DNA from: Brachybacterium phenoliresistens
GTDB taxonomy: Bacteria > Actinomycetota > Actinomycetes > Actinomycetales > Dermabacteraceae
Assembly: GCF_000576425.1 (NCBI RefSeq)
Contig: NZ_KK069999.1
Coordinates: 1-64,000 of the forward strand
Direction of reading: 5' to 3'
DNA: 64,000 nt
In this document: one piece after another, positions 8,208 through 15,662 of the stretch
Layout: every line of letters begins with the position of its first letter
Numbering within the stretch: position 1 is the stretch's first letter
The notes under the pieces: generated by a model
The model's input: only the letters and a program-made list of their open reading frames with translations
Told to the model about the DNA's origin: nothing
The model's database searches: none
Program-made: the position numbers and the translations under genes

Positions 8208-9524
8208 CTACAGCGCGAGCCGCAGCGGGTCGTCCAGGAGGTCCTGGATGGTCTGCAGGGCACGGGCGGCATCGGCGCCGTCCGCGACGCGGTGGTCGAT
8301 GCTCAGGCCGAGCTCGCAGGTCATGCGGGCGCCGAGGGTGCCGTCCGCCTCGACGACGGGGGCGACGCCCACGGTGCCGACGCTGAGCGCCGTCGCCTGC
8401 GGCGGGGTGATCAGGGCGTTGAACCGGTCCACGCCCAGCCCGCCCAGGTTGGACAGGGTGCCGGTGGCCGGCCCGAACAGCGACGGGTCGACCTTCCCCT
8501 CCTTGGCGGAGGCGCCGATGGCGCGGACCTGAGCGTCCAGCTCCCGCACGCCCAGCTGGTCGGGCTCGCGCAGCACGGGCACCAGCAGCCCGCCGGGGGT
8601 GTCGACCGCGAGGACGACGTCCACGGTGGGGTTGCGCCTGACCCCGGTGCCGGCCCACGAGCCGTTCAGCTGCTCGTTCCCGCGCAGGAGCATCGCATAG
8701 GCGCGCAGCAGGAGCGTGGTCCAGCTGACGCCCTTCAGCACGCCGGTGCGGGCCCGCGCCGCGACGGACAGGTCCATCCGCCGGAACGCGGTGAACTGCG
8801 GGATCAGCGGGGTGGCGGCCATGGCCTGCGCGGTGAGCTGGCGGGTGCGGCGCTCGCGCGCGGTGCCCAGCAGCTCCTCCGGTGCGGCCTCGACCACGGG
8901 CGCGGCTGCTGCGGCCGATGCGCCCGAGGCGGGAGCGGGCGTGCCGGCGGCAGGCGCGGCGGCCGCCGGGTCCTGCCGCTGCGCCCCGGAGGCGGTGATC
9001 GCCTCCTTGACGTCCTTGACGCGCACCGTCCCGTGCGGGCCGGTCGGGGTGATGGTCCGCAGGTCCAGGCCGTGGTCGCGGGCGAGCTTGCGGGCCAGGG
9101 GCACGGACGGCGGCATCGGCCCGTCCGCCGCACCGCCGGCGACCTCCCCGGATCCCGAGGGCCCGGGCGGGGAGTCCGGCGCTGCGCTCGCCCCGGGGTC
9201 GGCGGCCGTGTCGATCCCGCCGGAGGCGTCGGCCCCCGCGTCCCCGCCGTCGCCGGAGAACAGGTCCCCGAGCAGGTCGTCCTCCTCGCTGGCGACGATG
9301 GCGATGTTCCCGCCGACGGGGACGACGTCCCCCTCGGCGCACAGCAGGGAGGTGACGGTGCCTGCGGCCGGGGACTCGACCTCCATGTCGACCTTGTCGG
9401 TCATGACCACGGCGACGACGTCGCCCTTGGCGATCACGTCGCCCTCGGCGACGTGCCATTCGGTGAGGGTGCCCTCCTCCATGGTCATGGACATCTTGGG
9501 CATGGTCAGGGGGATGTCGGCCAT
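8208..9524 (-). CDS. Dihydrolipoamide acyltransferase (E2) of an acetoin/2-oxoacid dehydrogenase-type complex
   Basis: A 438-residue E2. An N-terminal lipoyl domain has the lipoylated lysine at Lys44 in MTDKVDME. Next come an acidic/Ala-Pro linker, a peripheral-subunit-binding domain (PPSVPLARKLARDHGLDL … TGPHGTVRVKDV), a second Ala-Pro linker and the acyltransferase core with the catalytic motif SIDHRVADGADA near the C-terminus. It transfers the acyl group made by E1 to coenzyme A. The ATG at 9524 is 2 nt after the E1beta stop, so translation is coupled. No E3 gene is nearby, so the housekeeping lipoamide dehydrogenase probably serves. It is the last gene of the srl-type operon. Confidence 0.9.
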   Translation of the reverse strand: MADIPLTMPKMSMTMEEGTLTEWHVAEGDVIAKGDVVAVVMTDKVDMEVESPAAGTVTSLLCAEGDVVPVGGNIAIVASEEDDLLGDLFSGDGGDAGADASGGIDTAADPGASAAPDSPPGPSGSGEVAGGAADGPMPPSVPLARKLARDHGLDLRTITPTGPHGTVRVKDVKEAITASGAQRQDPAAAAPAAGTPAPASGASAAAAAPVVEAAPEELLGTARERRTRQLTAQAMAATPLIPQFTAFRRMDLSVAARARTGVLKGVSWTTLLLRAYAMLLRGNEQLNGSWAGTGVRRNPTVDVVLAVDTPGGLLVPVLREPDQLGVRELDAQVRAIGASAKEGKVDPSLFGPATGTLSNLGGLGVDRFNALITPPQATALSVGTVGVAPVVEADGTLGARMTCELGLSIDHRVADGADAARALQTIQDLLDDPLRLAL

Positions 9525-9526
9525 GG

Positions 9527-10516
9527 TCACCACTCCCTCACGAGCGCGGTCGCCTCGCGGACGATGTCCCCGACCTGCGGGACGGCGGCCTTCTCGAGGT
9601 CGGGGTTGTACGGGATCGGGACGTCGAGGCCGCACAGGCGCCGCACCGGCGCCTGCAGGTGCCCGAAGGCCTCGGACTCGACGATGCTCGCGGAGATCTC
9701 CCCCATGAACCCGCCGAAGCGCACGGACTCCTGCACCAGCAGCGCCCGCCCGGTCTTCACGACGGAGGAGACGATCAGCGGCAGGTCCAGCGGCTTGAGG
9801 GTGCGGGGGTCGATGACCTCGGCGCTGATGCCGTCGGCGGCGAGCTGCTCGGCCGCCTCGAGGGCGCGCTGCACCTCGACGCCGGTGGCGACGATGGTCA
9901 GGTCGCTGCCCTCGCGCTCGATCCGGCCCACGCCCAGGCGGCCCACCGCGAAGGTCTCGGGCACCTCGAAGGACTGCTTGTACAGCAGCTTGTGCTCGAG
10001 GACGATCACGGGGTTGGGGTCCTCGAGCGCGGCCAGCAGCAGCTCGGCGGCATCGGTCGCGTTCGAGGGCATGACGACCTTCAGCCCGGGGATGCACGTG
10101 AACCAGGCCTCGAGGGACTGGGAGTGCTGGGCGGCGGCGCCGGTGCCGGAGCCGCCGGGGGCGCGGATCACCAGCGGCACGGTCGCCTGCCCGCCGACCA
10201 TGAAGTGGAGCTTCGCGGCCTGGTTGGCGATCTGGTCCATGGCCTGGGCGGTGAAGTCGGAGAACTGGATCTCGACGATGGGCCGCATGCCGGTGACCGC
10301 CGCGCCGACGCCCATGCCGACGATCCCGAGCTCGGAGATCGTCGTGTCGCGCACGCGCTCGGCCCCGAAGCGGTCGATGAGGTCGTTCTCCACGCCGAAC
10401 GCGCCGCCGTACAGGCCGACGTCCTCGCCCATGAGGAACACCCGCTCGTCGGCCGTCATGGCCAGGGCCATGGCCTCGCGGATCGCCTCGGAGTAGGTCA
10501 TCTCGCGCATGCTCAT
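9527..10516 (-). CDS. Thiamine-diphosphate-dependent dehydrogenase E1 beta subunit (acetoin dehydrogenase-like)
   Basis: A 329-residue beta subunit of the alpha2beta2 E1 type. It begins with [14 protein letters not shown] and contains [13 protein letters not shown], the conserved [14 protein letters not shown] and [18 protein letters not shown], and a C-terminal transketolase-like domain with DPRTLKPLD. With E1alpha it cleaves a carbon-carbon bond next to a carbonyl group and passes the acyl unit to the E2 lipoate. Its start overlaps the E1alpha stop as ATGA. The sequence style fits acetoin dehydrogenase and pyruvate dehydrogenase about equally; context argues against the housekeeping enzyme. 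Confidence 0.9.
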   Translation of the reverse strand: MSMREMTYSEAIREAMALAMTADERVFLMGEDVGLYGGAFGVENDLIDRFGAERVRDTTISELGIVGMGVGAAVTGMRPIVEIQFSDFTAQAMDQIANQAAKLHFMVGGQATVPLVIRAPGGSGTGAAAQHSQSLEAWFTCIPGLKVVMPSNATDAAELLLAALEDPNPVIVLEHKLLYKQSFEVPETFAVGRLGVGRIEREGSDLTIVATGVEVQRALEAAEQLAADGISAEVIDPRTLKPLDLPLIVSSVVKTGRALLVQESVRFGGFMGEISASIVESEAFGHLQAPVRRLCGLDVPIPYNPDLEKAAVPQVGDIVREATALVREW

Positions 10517-11529
10517 CGGGAGGCCTCCTGGAGCCGGGTGTCGGTGGCGTCCACGGCGGAGGGCGCGTAGACGGCGTCGAGAAGGGCGGCGGGATCGGGG
10601 TCCTCGCCCTTGGTACCGAAGACGACGGACTCACGGATCGCGTCTCGGGCGGCGGACTGCGCGGCGTCCAGCTGCGCCTGGTCGACCAGGCCGGACTCGA
10701 GCAGCCGGTGGGCGAAGGCGGCGATCGGGTCGCGGCCCTTCCACTCGGCGATCTCCTCCTTGCTGCGGTAGCGGTTCTTGTCCGACTTCGAGTGGCCGCG
10801 CCAGCGGTAGGTGACGGCCTCGATGAAGCTGGGCCCCTCCCCCGCGCGGGCCCGGTCGATGGCGCGGGCGGTGGCCTCGGCGACCGCGACCACGTCGTTC
10901 CCGTCGACGGTCTCGCCGGGGATGCCGTAGCCGGCGGCCTTGGCCGAGAGGTCGACCTTGAAGGCGGACTTCGCGGACATGGACATGCCGTACTGGTTGT
11001 TCTCGCACACGAACACCACCGGCAGGTCCCACATCGACGCCAGCGTCAGGGCCTCGTGCCAGGCGCCCTCGCCCACGGCCCCGTCGCCGTGGAAGCACAC
11101 GGCGACCTTCCCGTTGCCGGTGAGCTGGTTGGTCAGCCCGGCGCCGGCGGCGATGGGCACGCCGCCGGCGACGATGCCGTTGGCGCCGAGGTTCCCGGTG
11201 GCGACATCGGCGATGTGCATCGACCCGCCGCGGCCGCGGCAGTAGCCGTTGTCCTTGGCCAGCAGCTCGGCCATCATCCTCCCGAGGTCCGCGCCGCGGG
11301 CGATGCAGTGCCCGTGGCCGCGGTGGGTGGAGGTGATCTGGTCGCCCTCGACGAGGTTCAGGCAGGTCCCGGTGGGGATCGCCTCCTCGCCGATGGACAG
11401 GTGCATGGTGCCGTGCATCATGCCGCGGCCGTAGAGGTCCTCGACGGCCTCCTCGAACAGGCGGATCCGCCACATGGTGCCGAGGGCCTCGAGCGCGGCC
11501 GCGGCGTCCTCGAGGAGCGCGGTGCTCAT
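10513..11529 (-). CDS. Thiamine-diphosphate-dependent dehydrogenase E1 alpha subunit (acetoin dehydrogenase-like)
   Basis: A 338-residue E1alpha. The thiamine-diphosphate motif runs from [15 protein letters not shown] to [10 protein letters not shown] (GDG…NN, about residues 150–190). Substrate-channel segments include [12 protein letters not shown] and [10 protein letters not shown], and the phosphorylation-loop-like [10 protein letters not shown] is present. [13 protein letters not shown] near the start is close to AcoA-type enzymes. The start overlaps the stop of the oxidoreductase gene upstream (ATGA), tying it to the PTS genes rather than to central metabolism. I infer that it cleaves a methylketone-type sugar phosphate to acetyl-lipoate plus an aldehyde. 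A 2-oxoacid is the alternative. Confidence 0.9.
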   Translation of the reverse strand: MSTALLEDAAAALEALGTMWRIRLFEEAVEDLYGRGMMHGTMHLSIGEEAIPTGTCLNLVEGDQITSTHRGHGHCIARGADLGRMMAELLAKDNGYCRGRGGSMHIADVATGNLGANGIVAGGVPIAAGAGLTNQLTGNGKVAVCFHGDGAVGEGAWHEALTLASMWDLPVVFVCENNQYGMSMSAKSAFKVDLSAKAAGYGIPGETVDGNDVVAVAEATARAIDRARAGEGPSFIEAVTYRWRGHSKSDKNRYRSKEEIAEWKGRDPIAAFAHRLLESGLVDQAQLDAAQSAARDAIRESVVFGTKGEDPDPAALLDAVYAPSAVDATDTRLQEASR

Positions 11530-12827
11530 CGGACCACCCCCGAGCCGATCAGGGCGTCCTGCATGCGGCGCATCGCGACCAGCGGCCGCGACTCGTCCAG
11601 CTCGACGTCGGCGTAGGTGAGGGCCTGCCCGGCGGGGACGTCCCGCACCAGGGTGGAGGTCGCGGCGAGCGCGATCGGCAGCAGGTCCGCCTCGCGGGCC
11701 TGGCCGGCGTCGTAGGCGGTGCCGTGCAGGTGGTGGCCGCCGATGCCCTCGAGCCGGGTGCCGGCGGCGAGGTCGGACTTCGCCGTCGCGATGACGTCGG
11801 CGCTCCAGGTGGTGGAGATGAAGGAGGGCCGGCGGTCCAGCACGGCCTCCCCGATCGACAGGGGCGCCTCGACGGAGGCCAGGTGGTAGGGGCGGTAGAT
11901 CTGGAAGTAGTCGCCCTCCCCGGGCAGGCGCAGGTAGTGCAGCTCCTCGGTGACCACCGCGTTGTCGCTGCGGGCGATGACGAAGACGCCGGGGGCGACG
12001 TCGCCGGTCACGTACTCGACCACGGGCCGCTCGCCCTGGATGATCCCGCCCTCGGAGGCCGGGCGGAGCTTCTTCGCGAGGTCGGCGAGGTCCACGGCCT
12101 CGCCGTGCATGCCCGGCTCCTCGATCGCGTAGCCGGTCGCGTTGGCCAGCGCCGCCATCTCGATCTGGGTCTTGGTGCCGTCGGTGAAGGAGCACAGCAT
12201 CTTGGGGTTCATGCCCTTGCGCTTCGCCTCCTCCTCGACGTCCTCGGGGACGTCCGTGGGCCGCATCGGATTGTTCTTGCCCTTGCCGGCGACGACCACC
12301 TCGAGGCCCAGGTCCTGGGCGTACTCGACGAGCTTGACGCACTCGACGGGCTCGTCGCCGCGGCACACCGTGTAGACGGCGTCGCCGGCGGCGGCCATGC
12401 GGGACAGCAGCAGGCCGACGGTCACATCGGCCTCCACGGTCATCAGGGCGACGTCGGTGCCGGCGAGCACGCAGGACAGCGCCACCTGGGCGGCGACGTC
12501 GGGGATGCCGGAGACCTCCACGACGATGTCCAGCGGCAGCTCGGCCAGGCGCAGCCCGTCGTCCAGGACGGCGGCCTGCCCGGCCTCGATGACGCGGGCG
12601 GCCTCCTCGATCGAGGCGGCGCGGACCACGTCGGTGCGGCCGGCCGCGGCGAGCGCCTGCTCGGCCCGCTCGACGGCGACGTCGGCCACGGCGGCGACCT
12701 CCATGCCGCGGGCGCGATGGACCTGGGCGACCAGGCCCGATCCCATCTGCCCGGCGCCGACGACGCCGACGCGGACGGGGCGGCCGAGGGCGGCCTCGCG
12801 CTCGGCCAGACGCTGTGAGTAGCTCAT
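11526..12827 (-). CDS. COG4091-type oxidoreductase with C-terminal SAF-like domain (homoserine-dehydrogenase-like, DRL family)
   Basis: A 433-residue protein. The N-terminal NAD(P)-binding Rossmann fold has VGVVGAGQMGSG (about residue 20) and VAAVADV. The middle segment VVVAGKGKNNPMRPTDVPED is characteristic of the family, and the C-terminal part (LAAGTRLEGIGGHHLHG … DVPAGQALTYADVEL) resembles an SAF domain. The Brucella enzyme DRL, which interconverts 1-deoxyxylulose 5-phosphate and methylerythritol 4-phosphate, belongs to this homoserine-dehydrogenase-like family; other members are uncharacterised. It sits between gutM and E1alpha, overlapping both by 4 nt. I infer that it works on the PTS product, perhaps oxidising and rearranging a branched polyol phosphate. 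Confidence 0.8.
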   Translation of the reverse strand: MSYSQRLAEREAALGRPVRVGVVGAGQMGSGLVAQVHRARGMEVAAVADVAVERAEQALAAAGRTDVVRAASIEEAARVIEAGQAAVLDDGLRLAELPLDIVVEVSGIPDVAAQVALSCVLAGTDVALMTVEADVTVGLLLSRMAAAGDAVYTVCRGDEPVECVKLVEYAQDLGLEVVVAGKGKNNPMRPTDVPEDVEEEAKRKGMNPKMLCSFTDGTKTQIEMAALANATGYAIEEPGMHGEAVDLADLAKKLRPASEGGIIQGERPVVEYVTGDVAPGVFVIARSDNAVVTEELHYLRLPGEGDYFQIYRPYHLASVEAPLSIGEAVLDRRPSFISTTWSADVIATAKSDLAAGTRLEGIGGHHLHGTAYDAGQAREADLLPIALAATSTLVRDVPAGQALTYADVELDESRPLVAMRRMQDALIGSGVVR

Positions 12828-13249
12828 GCTGCGGATCCTTTCGGGGTGGTCGCGGCGGGATGCGACCGGCGGGCGGACCGGGCGGTCTCGCGGTACTGGG
12901 TGGTGGCCTGCTGGAGGGCCTCCTCCATCCACCGGCTGGTGGCGCGGGAGGGGGCGGCCTTCAGCGGGCCCTCGAGGAACTCGGCGCGGCGGAACCGCGC
13001 CAGGACGGTCGAGCCCTGCATGGTGCGGGCCTCGAGGATGCGCCGGGTGGTGGTGTCCACCGCGAGGATGACGACGCATCCGCGCAGGAATCCCTTGCCG
13101 CGCCCGGAGACGACGACCACGCCCGTGCGGTCGTGGGCGAGGGCCACCGCGCGCACGGTGCGGGAGTAGGCGCGGTGCTGGAGGTAGCTGAACGCGAACG
13201 ACAGGAGGATCGCGGCGATCAGCAGGACGACGAATCCGAGCTGGTCCAT
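12824..13249 (-). CDS. gutM: GutM/SrlM-type glucitol operon activator
   Basis: A 141-residue protein of the GutM family: an N-terminal membrane helix (about residues 5–22, FVVLLIAAILLSFAFSYLQ), then RAYSRTVR and a small domain with VVVVSGRGKGFLRGCVVILAVD. GutM proteins accompany glucitol PTS genes and act positively on their expression by an unclear mechanism. Its stop overlaps the start of the oxidoreductase gene (ATGA). It confirms the glucitol-type identity of the PTS but says nothing about the real substrate. Confidence 0.8.
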   Translation of the reverse strand: MDQLGFVVLLIAAILLSFAFSYLQHRAYSRTVRAVALAHDRTGVVVVSGRGKGFLRGCVVILAVDTTTRRILEARTMQGSTVLARFRRAEFLEGPLKAAPSRATSRWMEEALQQATTQYRETARSARRSHPAATTPKGSAA

Positions 13250-13264
13250 GGGGTGCTCCTCGGG

Positions 13265-13636
13265 TCAGCCGCCGGCGCGGACGGTGATCCGCGCGCCGGT
13301 CTGCGGGGCGGGAGCGGGGCCGGTGACGTGCACGGCGCCGGGCAGCAGCTTCTGCTCCCCCGCGTCGACGTACAGCACCAGGTGCCCCAGCTCCCGCATG
13401 TTGCCGGAGGCCTGCTCGCCGATCTGCTCCACCCGGTACTCCGCGGGGCCGATGGCGATCACGTCGCCGGGCTCGATGTCGCGGGCGAGCTCGCCGGTAT
13501 GGGCGTGGACGACGCTGACGTCGGCCAGGGCCGGCGGCACCGGCTCGCCGAACAGGATGATCACCCCGGCCTCGAACATGCCGGGGGCATCGGCGCCGAT
13601 GCCGGTGACGGTCGAGGTGTACAGCTCGGTGGTCAT
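13265..13636 (-). CDS. srlB: PTS EIIA component, glucitol/sorbitol type
   Basis: A 123-residue EIIA of the Gut family, matching the usual size of about 120. The phosphohistidine is expected in SVVHAHTGEL, most likely His44. The C-terminal half (GDVIAIG … GNMRELGHLVLYVD) is diagnostic of this small family. It passes phosphate to the EIIB domain of the neighbouring gene. It starts 11 nt after the EIIBC stop and ends 15 nt before gutM. Confidence 0.88.
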   Translation of the reverse strand: MTTELYTSTVTGIGADAPGMFEAGVIILFGEPVPPALADVSVVHAHTGELARDIEPGDVIAIGPAEYRVEQIGEQASGNMRELGHLVLYVDAGEQKLLPGAVHVTGPAPAPQTGARITVRAGG

Positions 13637-13647
13637 GAGGGGGCCTT

Positions 13648-14685
13648 TCAGTTGACGAGGAAGCCGGCGAGGTAGGCGATGACGACGGCGATCGGCGAGG
13701 TGATCAGGCGGGAGAAGAGCACGGCGGGCACGCCGATGGCGACCGTCTCCGCCTTCGCCTCCCCGAGGGACAGGCCGACGGGGATGAAGTCGCAGCCCAC
13801 CTGGCCGTTGATCGCGAACAGGGTCGGCAGCGCGTACTGCACGGGCAGGTTCCCGGCGCCGATCTGCGTGCCCATGAGCACGCCGACGACCTGGGCGATC
13901 GCGGCGCCCGGCCCGAGGATCGGGGACAGGATCGGGATGGCGGTGATGACGCCCAGCAGCACCAGGCCGATGGGGTTCTGCACCAGCGGGGTGACGCCCT
14001 TGGCGATCGCCTCGGAGATCCCGGTGTAGGTGACGATGCCGATCAGCAGCGACACGTACGCCATGAACGGGATGATCGTCTGCAGGCACAGCTGGATGGC
14101 CTGGCGCCCGGAGGACAGCAGGGTGTTGATGAAGTAGCCGATCGCGCCGCCGAACTTCACGACGATCCCGGAGAACCCGCCCATGCCGCCGCCGGCCATG
14201 GCGGCGCCGGTCGCCTCGATGCGCTCCTGCTTGGTGGGCAGGGCCGTCGGGGCGCCCGCGGCCGTCGCCCCGGCGGCCGATGCCCCCGCGGCGGGGGCCG
14301 CCGCGGCGGCGTCCTCATCGGCCGGCAGCACGTCCTCGACCCCGACGGCGGAGACGAAGATGTCCTCGGTGATGAACTGCGCGAGCGGACCGGAGGGCTC
14401 GCCCGGGTAGACGTCGACGGTGGGGATGCGCTTGCGGGGGTAGACGCCGATGCGGGCGGTGCCGCCGCAGTTGATGACCGCGCACATCACGCGCTCGTCG
14501 TCGATGTGGTTGGTGAAGCCGTCGACCGCGGTGGCGCCGGTGAGCTCGGCGATCCTCGCGGCGACGGGGTGGATCCCGCCGCTGGTCACGGACAGGACGA
14601 TGTCCTTGCCCTCGGTCGGGGTGAGGGTGAGGCCGGGGCCCCAGCCGCCGCGTCCGTGGCGGACGCGCACGCTGCCTGCGCTCAT
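13648..14685 (-). CDS. srlE: PTS EIIBC component, glucitol/sorbitol type
   Basis: A 345-residue EIIB–C fusion. The cytoplasmic B domain at the N-terminus has its phosphocysteine at Cys73 in VINCGGTARIGVYPRKR. An Ala-rich linker (about residues 125–150) leads to a membrane part of roughly five helices with GLSLGEAKAETVAIGVPAVL near the end. In E. coli the glucitol permease is likewise split into SrlA and SrlE halves. The start overlaps the srlA stop by 4 nt. The B-domain N-terminus is basic and Gly-rich, as is common in actinobacterial members. Confidence 0.88.
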   Translation of the reverse strand: MSAGSVRVRHGRGGWGPGLTLTPTEGKDIVLSVTSGGIHPVAARIAELTGATAVDGFTNHIDDERVMCAVINCGGTARIGVYPRKRIPTVDVYPGEPSGPLAQFITEDIFVSAVGVEDVLPADEDAAAAAPAAGASAAGATAAGAPTALPTKQERIEATGAAMAGGGMGGFSGIVVKFGGAIGYFINTLLSSGRQAIQLCLQTIIPFMAYVSLLIGIVTYTGISEAIAKGVTPLVQNPIGLVLLGVITAIPILSPILGPGAAIAQVVGVLMGTQIGAGNLPVQYALPTLFAINGQVGCDFIPVGLSLGEAKAETVAIGVPAVLFSRLITSPIAVVIAYLAGFLVN

Positions 14686-15374
14686 CGGGAGCCTCCCTGG
14701 ATGCGGCCGTCCTGGTAGTCGGCGTCGAACTGGGCGAAGGTCGCGCGGTGCTGCGGGTCGCGGCGGATCATCACGGCGGTGATCCACTGGGTGACCATGC
14801 CGCGGATGAGGATCACGATGATGCCGACGAGGAAGTACAGGACGGCGAGCTTCGTGTAGGCCCCCGGGTTCACCGCGAGGACGCCGGCGCTGACGCCGGT
14901 CCACACGAAGATCTCCCCGGCGTTGGCGTGCGGGAAGAAGCTCGTCACCGGGTGCACGAAGGAGACGGCGGAGTCGTAGAAGGCGGGCTTGTACCGCTCG
15001 GGCAGGAAGCGCCCGAAGGTGTAGGCCATGGGGTTGGTGAGCATGATGACCGCGAGGATCGGCATCAGCGTGTAGCGGGTCAGGGCGTACTTCCCCGACC
15101 ACTGCACGGCGCGGGTCACGCGGTCCTCGCCGATCCACGTGGTCACCGCGTACATCGCGGTGAGCAGGACGATCAGCAGCGGGAGGACCCCGGTCACGAG
15201 GCCCATGAAGCTGTCTGCGGAGGCCTGGAACAGGCCGATGAAGTGCTCGGCGACCCAGGTGACGGCCTTCATCACCGGGTTGTCCGCGCCGACGGCGGGC
15301 GCTGCGGGCTCGGCGAGGATCAGGCCGTCGGCCTTCTCCAGGGCGCCGGTCCCGAGCGGGACGGAGCGAGTCAT
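14682..15374 (-). CDS. srlA: PTS EIIC component, glucitol/sorbitol type
   Basis: A 230-residue membrane protein with about four to five helices, the SrlA half of a glucitol permease. Family segments include FIGLFQASADSFMGLVTGVLP, GYxxTRYTLMPILAVIMLTNPMAYTFGRFLPE-like sequence, and SFFPHANAGEIFVWTG. It is the first gene of the operon. The ATG at 15374 follows a strong Shine-Dalgarno AAGGAG. The long leader (about 100–200 nt) carries the operator-like sites at 15481–15595. No sorbitol-6-phosphate dehydrogenase follows, which is unusual for a sorbitol operon. Confidence 0.88.
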   Translation of the reverse strand: MTRSVPLGTGALEKADGLILAEPAAPAVGADNPVMKAVTWVAEHFIGLFQASADSFMGLVTGVLPLLIVLLTAMYAVTTWIGEDRVTRAVQWSGKYALTRYTLMPILAVIMLTNPMAYTFGRFLPERYKPAFYDSAVSFVHPVTSFFPHANAGEIFVWTGVSAGVLAVNPGAYTKLAVLYFLVGIIVILIRGMVTQWITAVMIRRDPQHRATFAQFDADYQDGRIQGGSR

Positions 15375-15480
15375 GGTGAATCTCCTTCGATCCACGGGCG
15401 GCGCCGGCGGCGCCTCGGACAGGGCGGTGGTGCGGTGGTGCGCGGGCGGGTCGGGCCCGACGCTGGGCACGAACGGTCGT

Positions 15481-15595
15481 CACATCTGTGATAACCAGAA
15501 GCACACCTGTGTACTCGTGCGGTGACATCGTGCCCTCCGGCACAGCGGGCGCGCAAGTCCCTCCCCGGGGGTAATCCGGGAAACGCACAGGTGTG
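15481..15595. promoter_or_regulatory. Array of three CACA-NN-TGTG operator-like sites upstream of srlA
   Basis: Three copies of the inverted repeat CACA-NN-TGTG occur: CACATCTGTG (15481–15490), CACACCTGTG (15502–15511) and CACAGGTGTG (15586–15595). Start-to-start distances are 21 and 84 bp, i.e. 2 and 8 helical turns, so all three face the same side of the DNA. This fits cooperative binding and looping by a dimeric regulator controlling the srl-type operon. The regulator is not identified. Confidence 0.55.
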
Positions 15596-15606
15596 CACAT
15601 GCGGAA

Positions 15607-15641
15607 GGGCCCGCCTCCTGCGCGGTGCAGGAGGCGGGCCC
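15607..15641 (-). terminator. Terminator hairpin of the xylanase gene
   Basis: A perfect 15-bp stem (15607–15621 with 15627–15641) and a 5-nt loop lie 21 nt after the xylanase stop on the minus strand. A short TTCC follows. This is a strong GC-rich hairpin insulating the xylanase from the srl-type operon. Confidence 0.7.
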
Positions 15642-15662
15642 GGTCGGGAGGCGAGGAGCGGG

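Noticed and set aside
13265-15374. Plain sorbitol utilisation operon
   Set aside because: The PTS and GutM fit, but sorbitol-6-phosphate dehydrogenase is absent and unrelated catabolic enzymes are co-translated instead.
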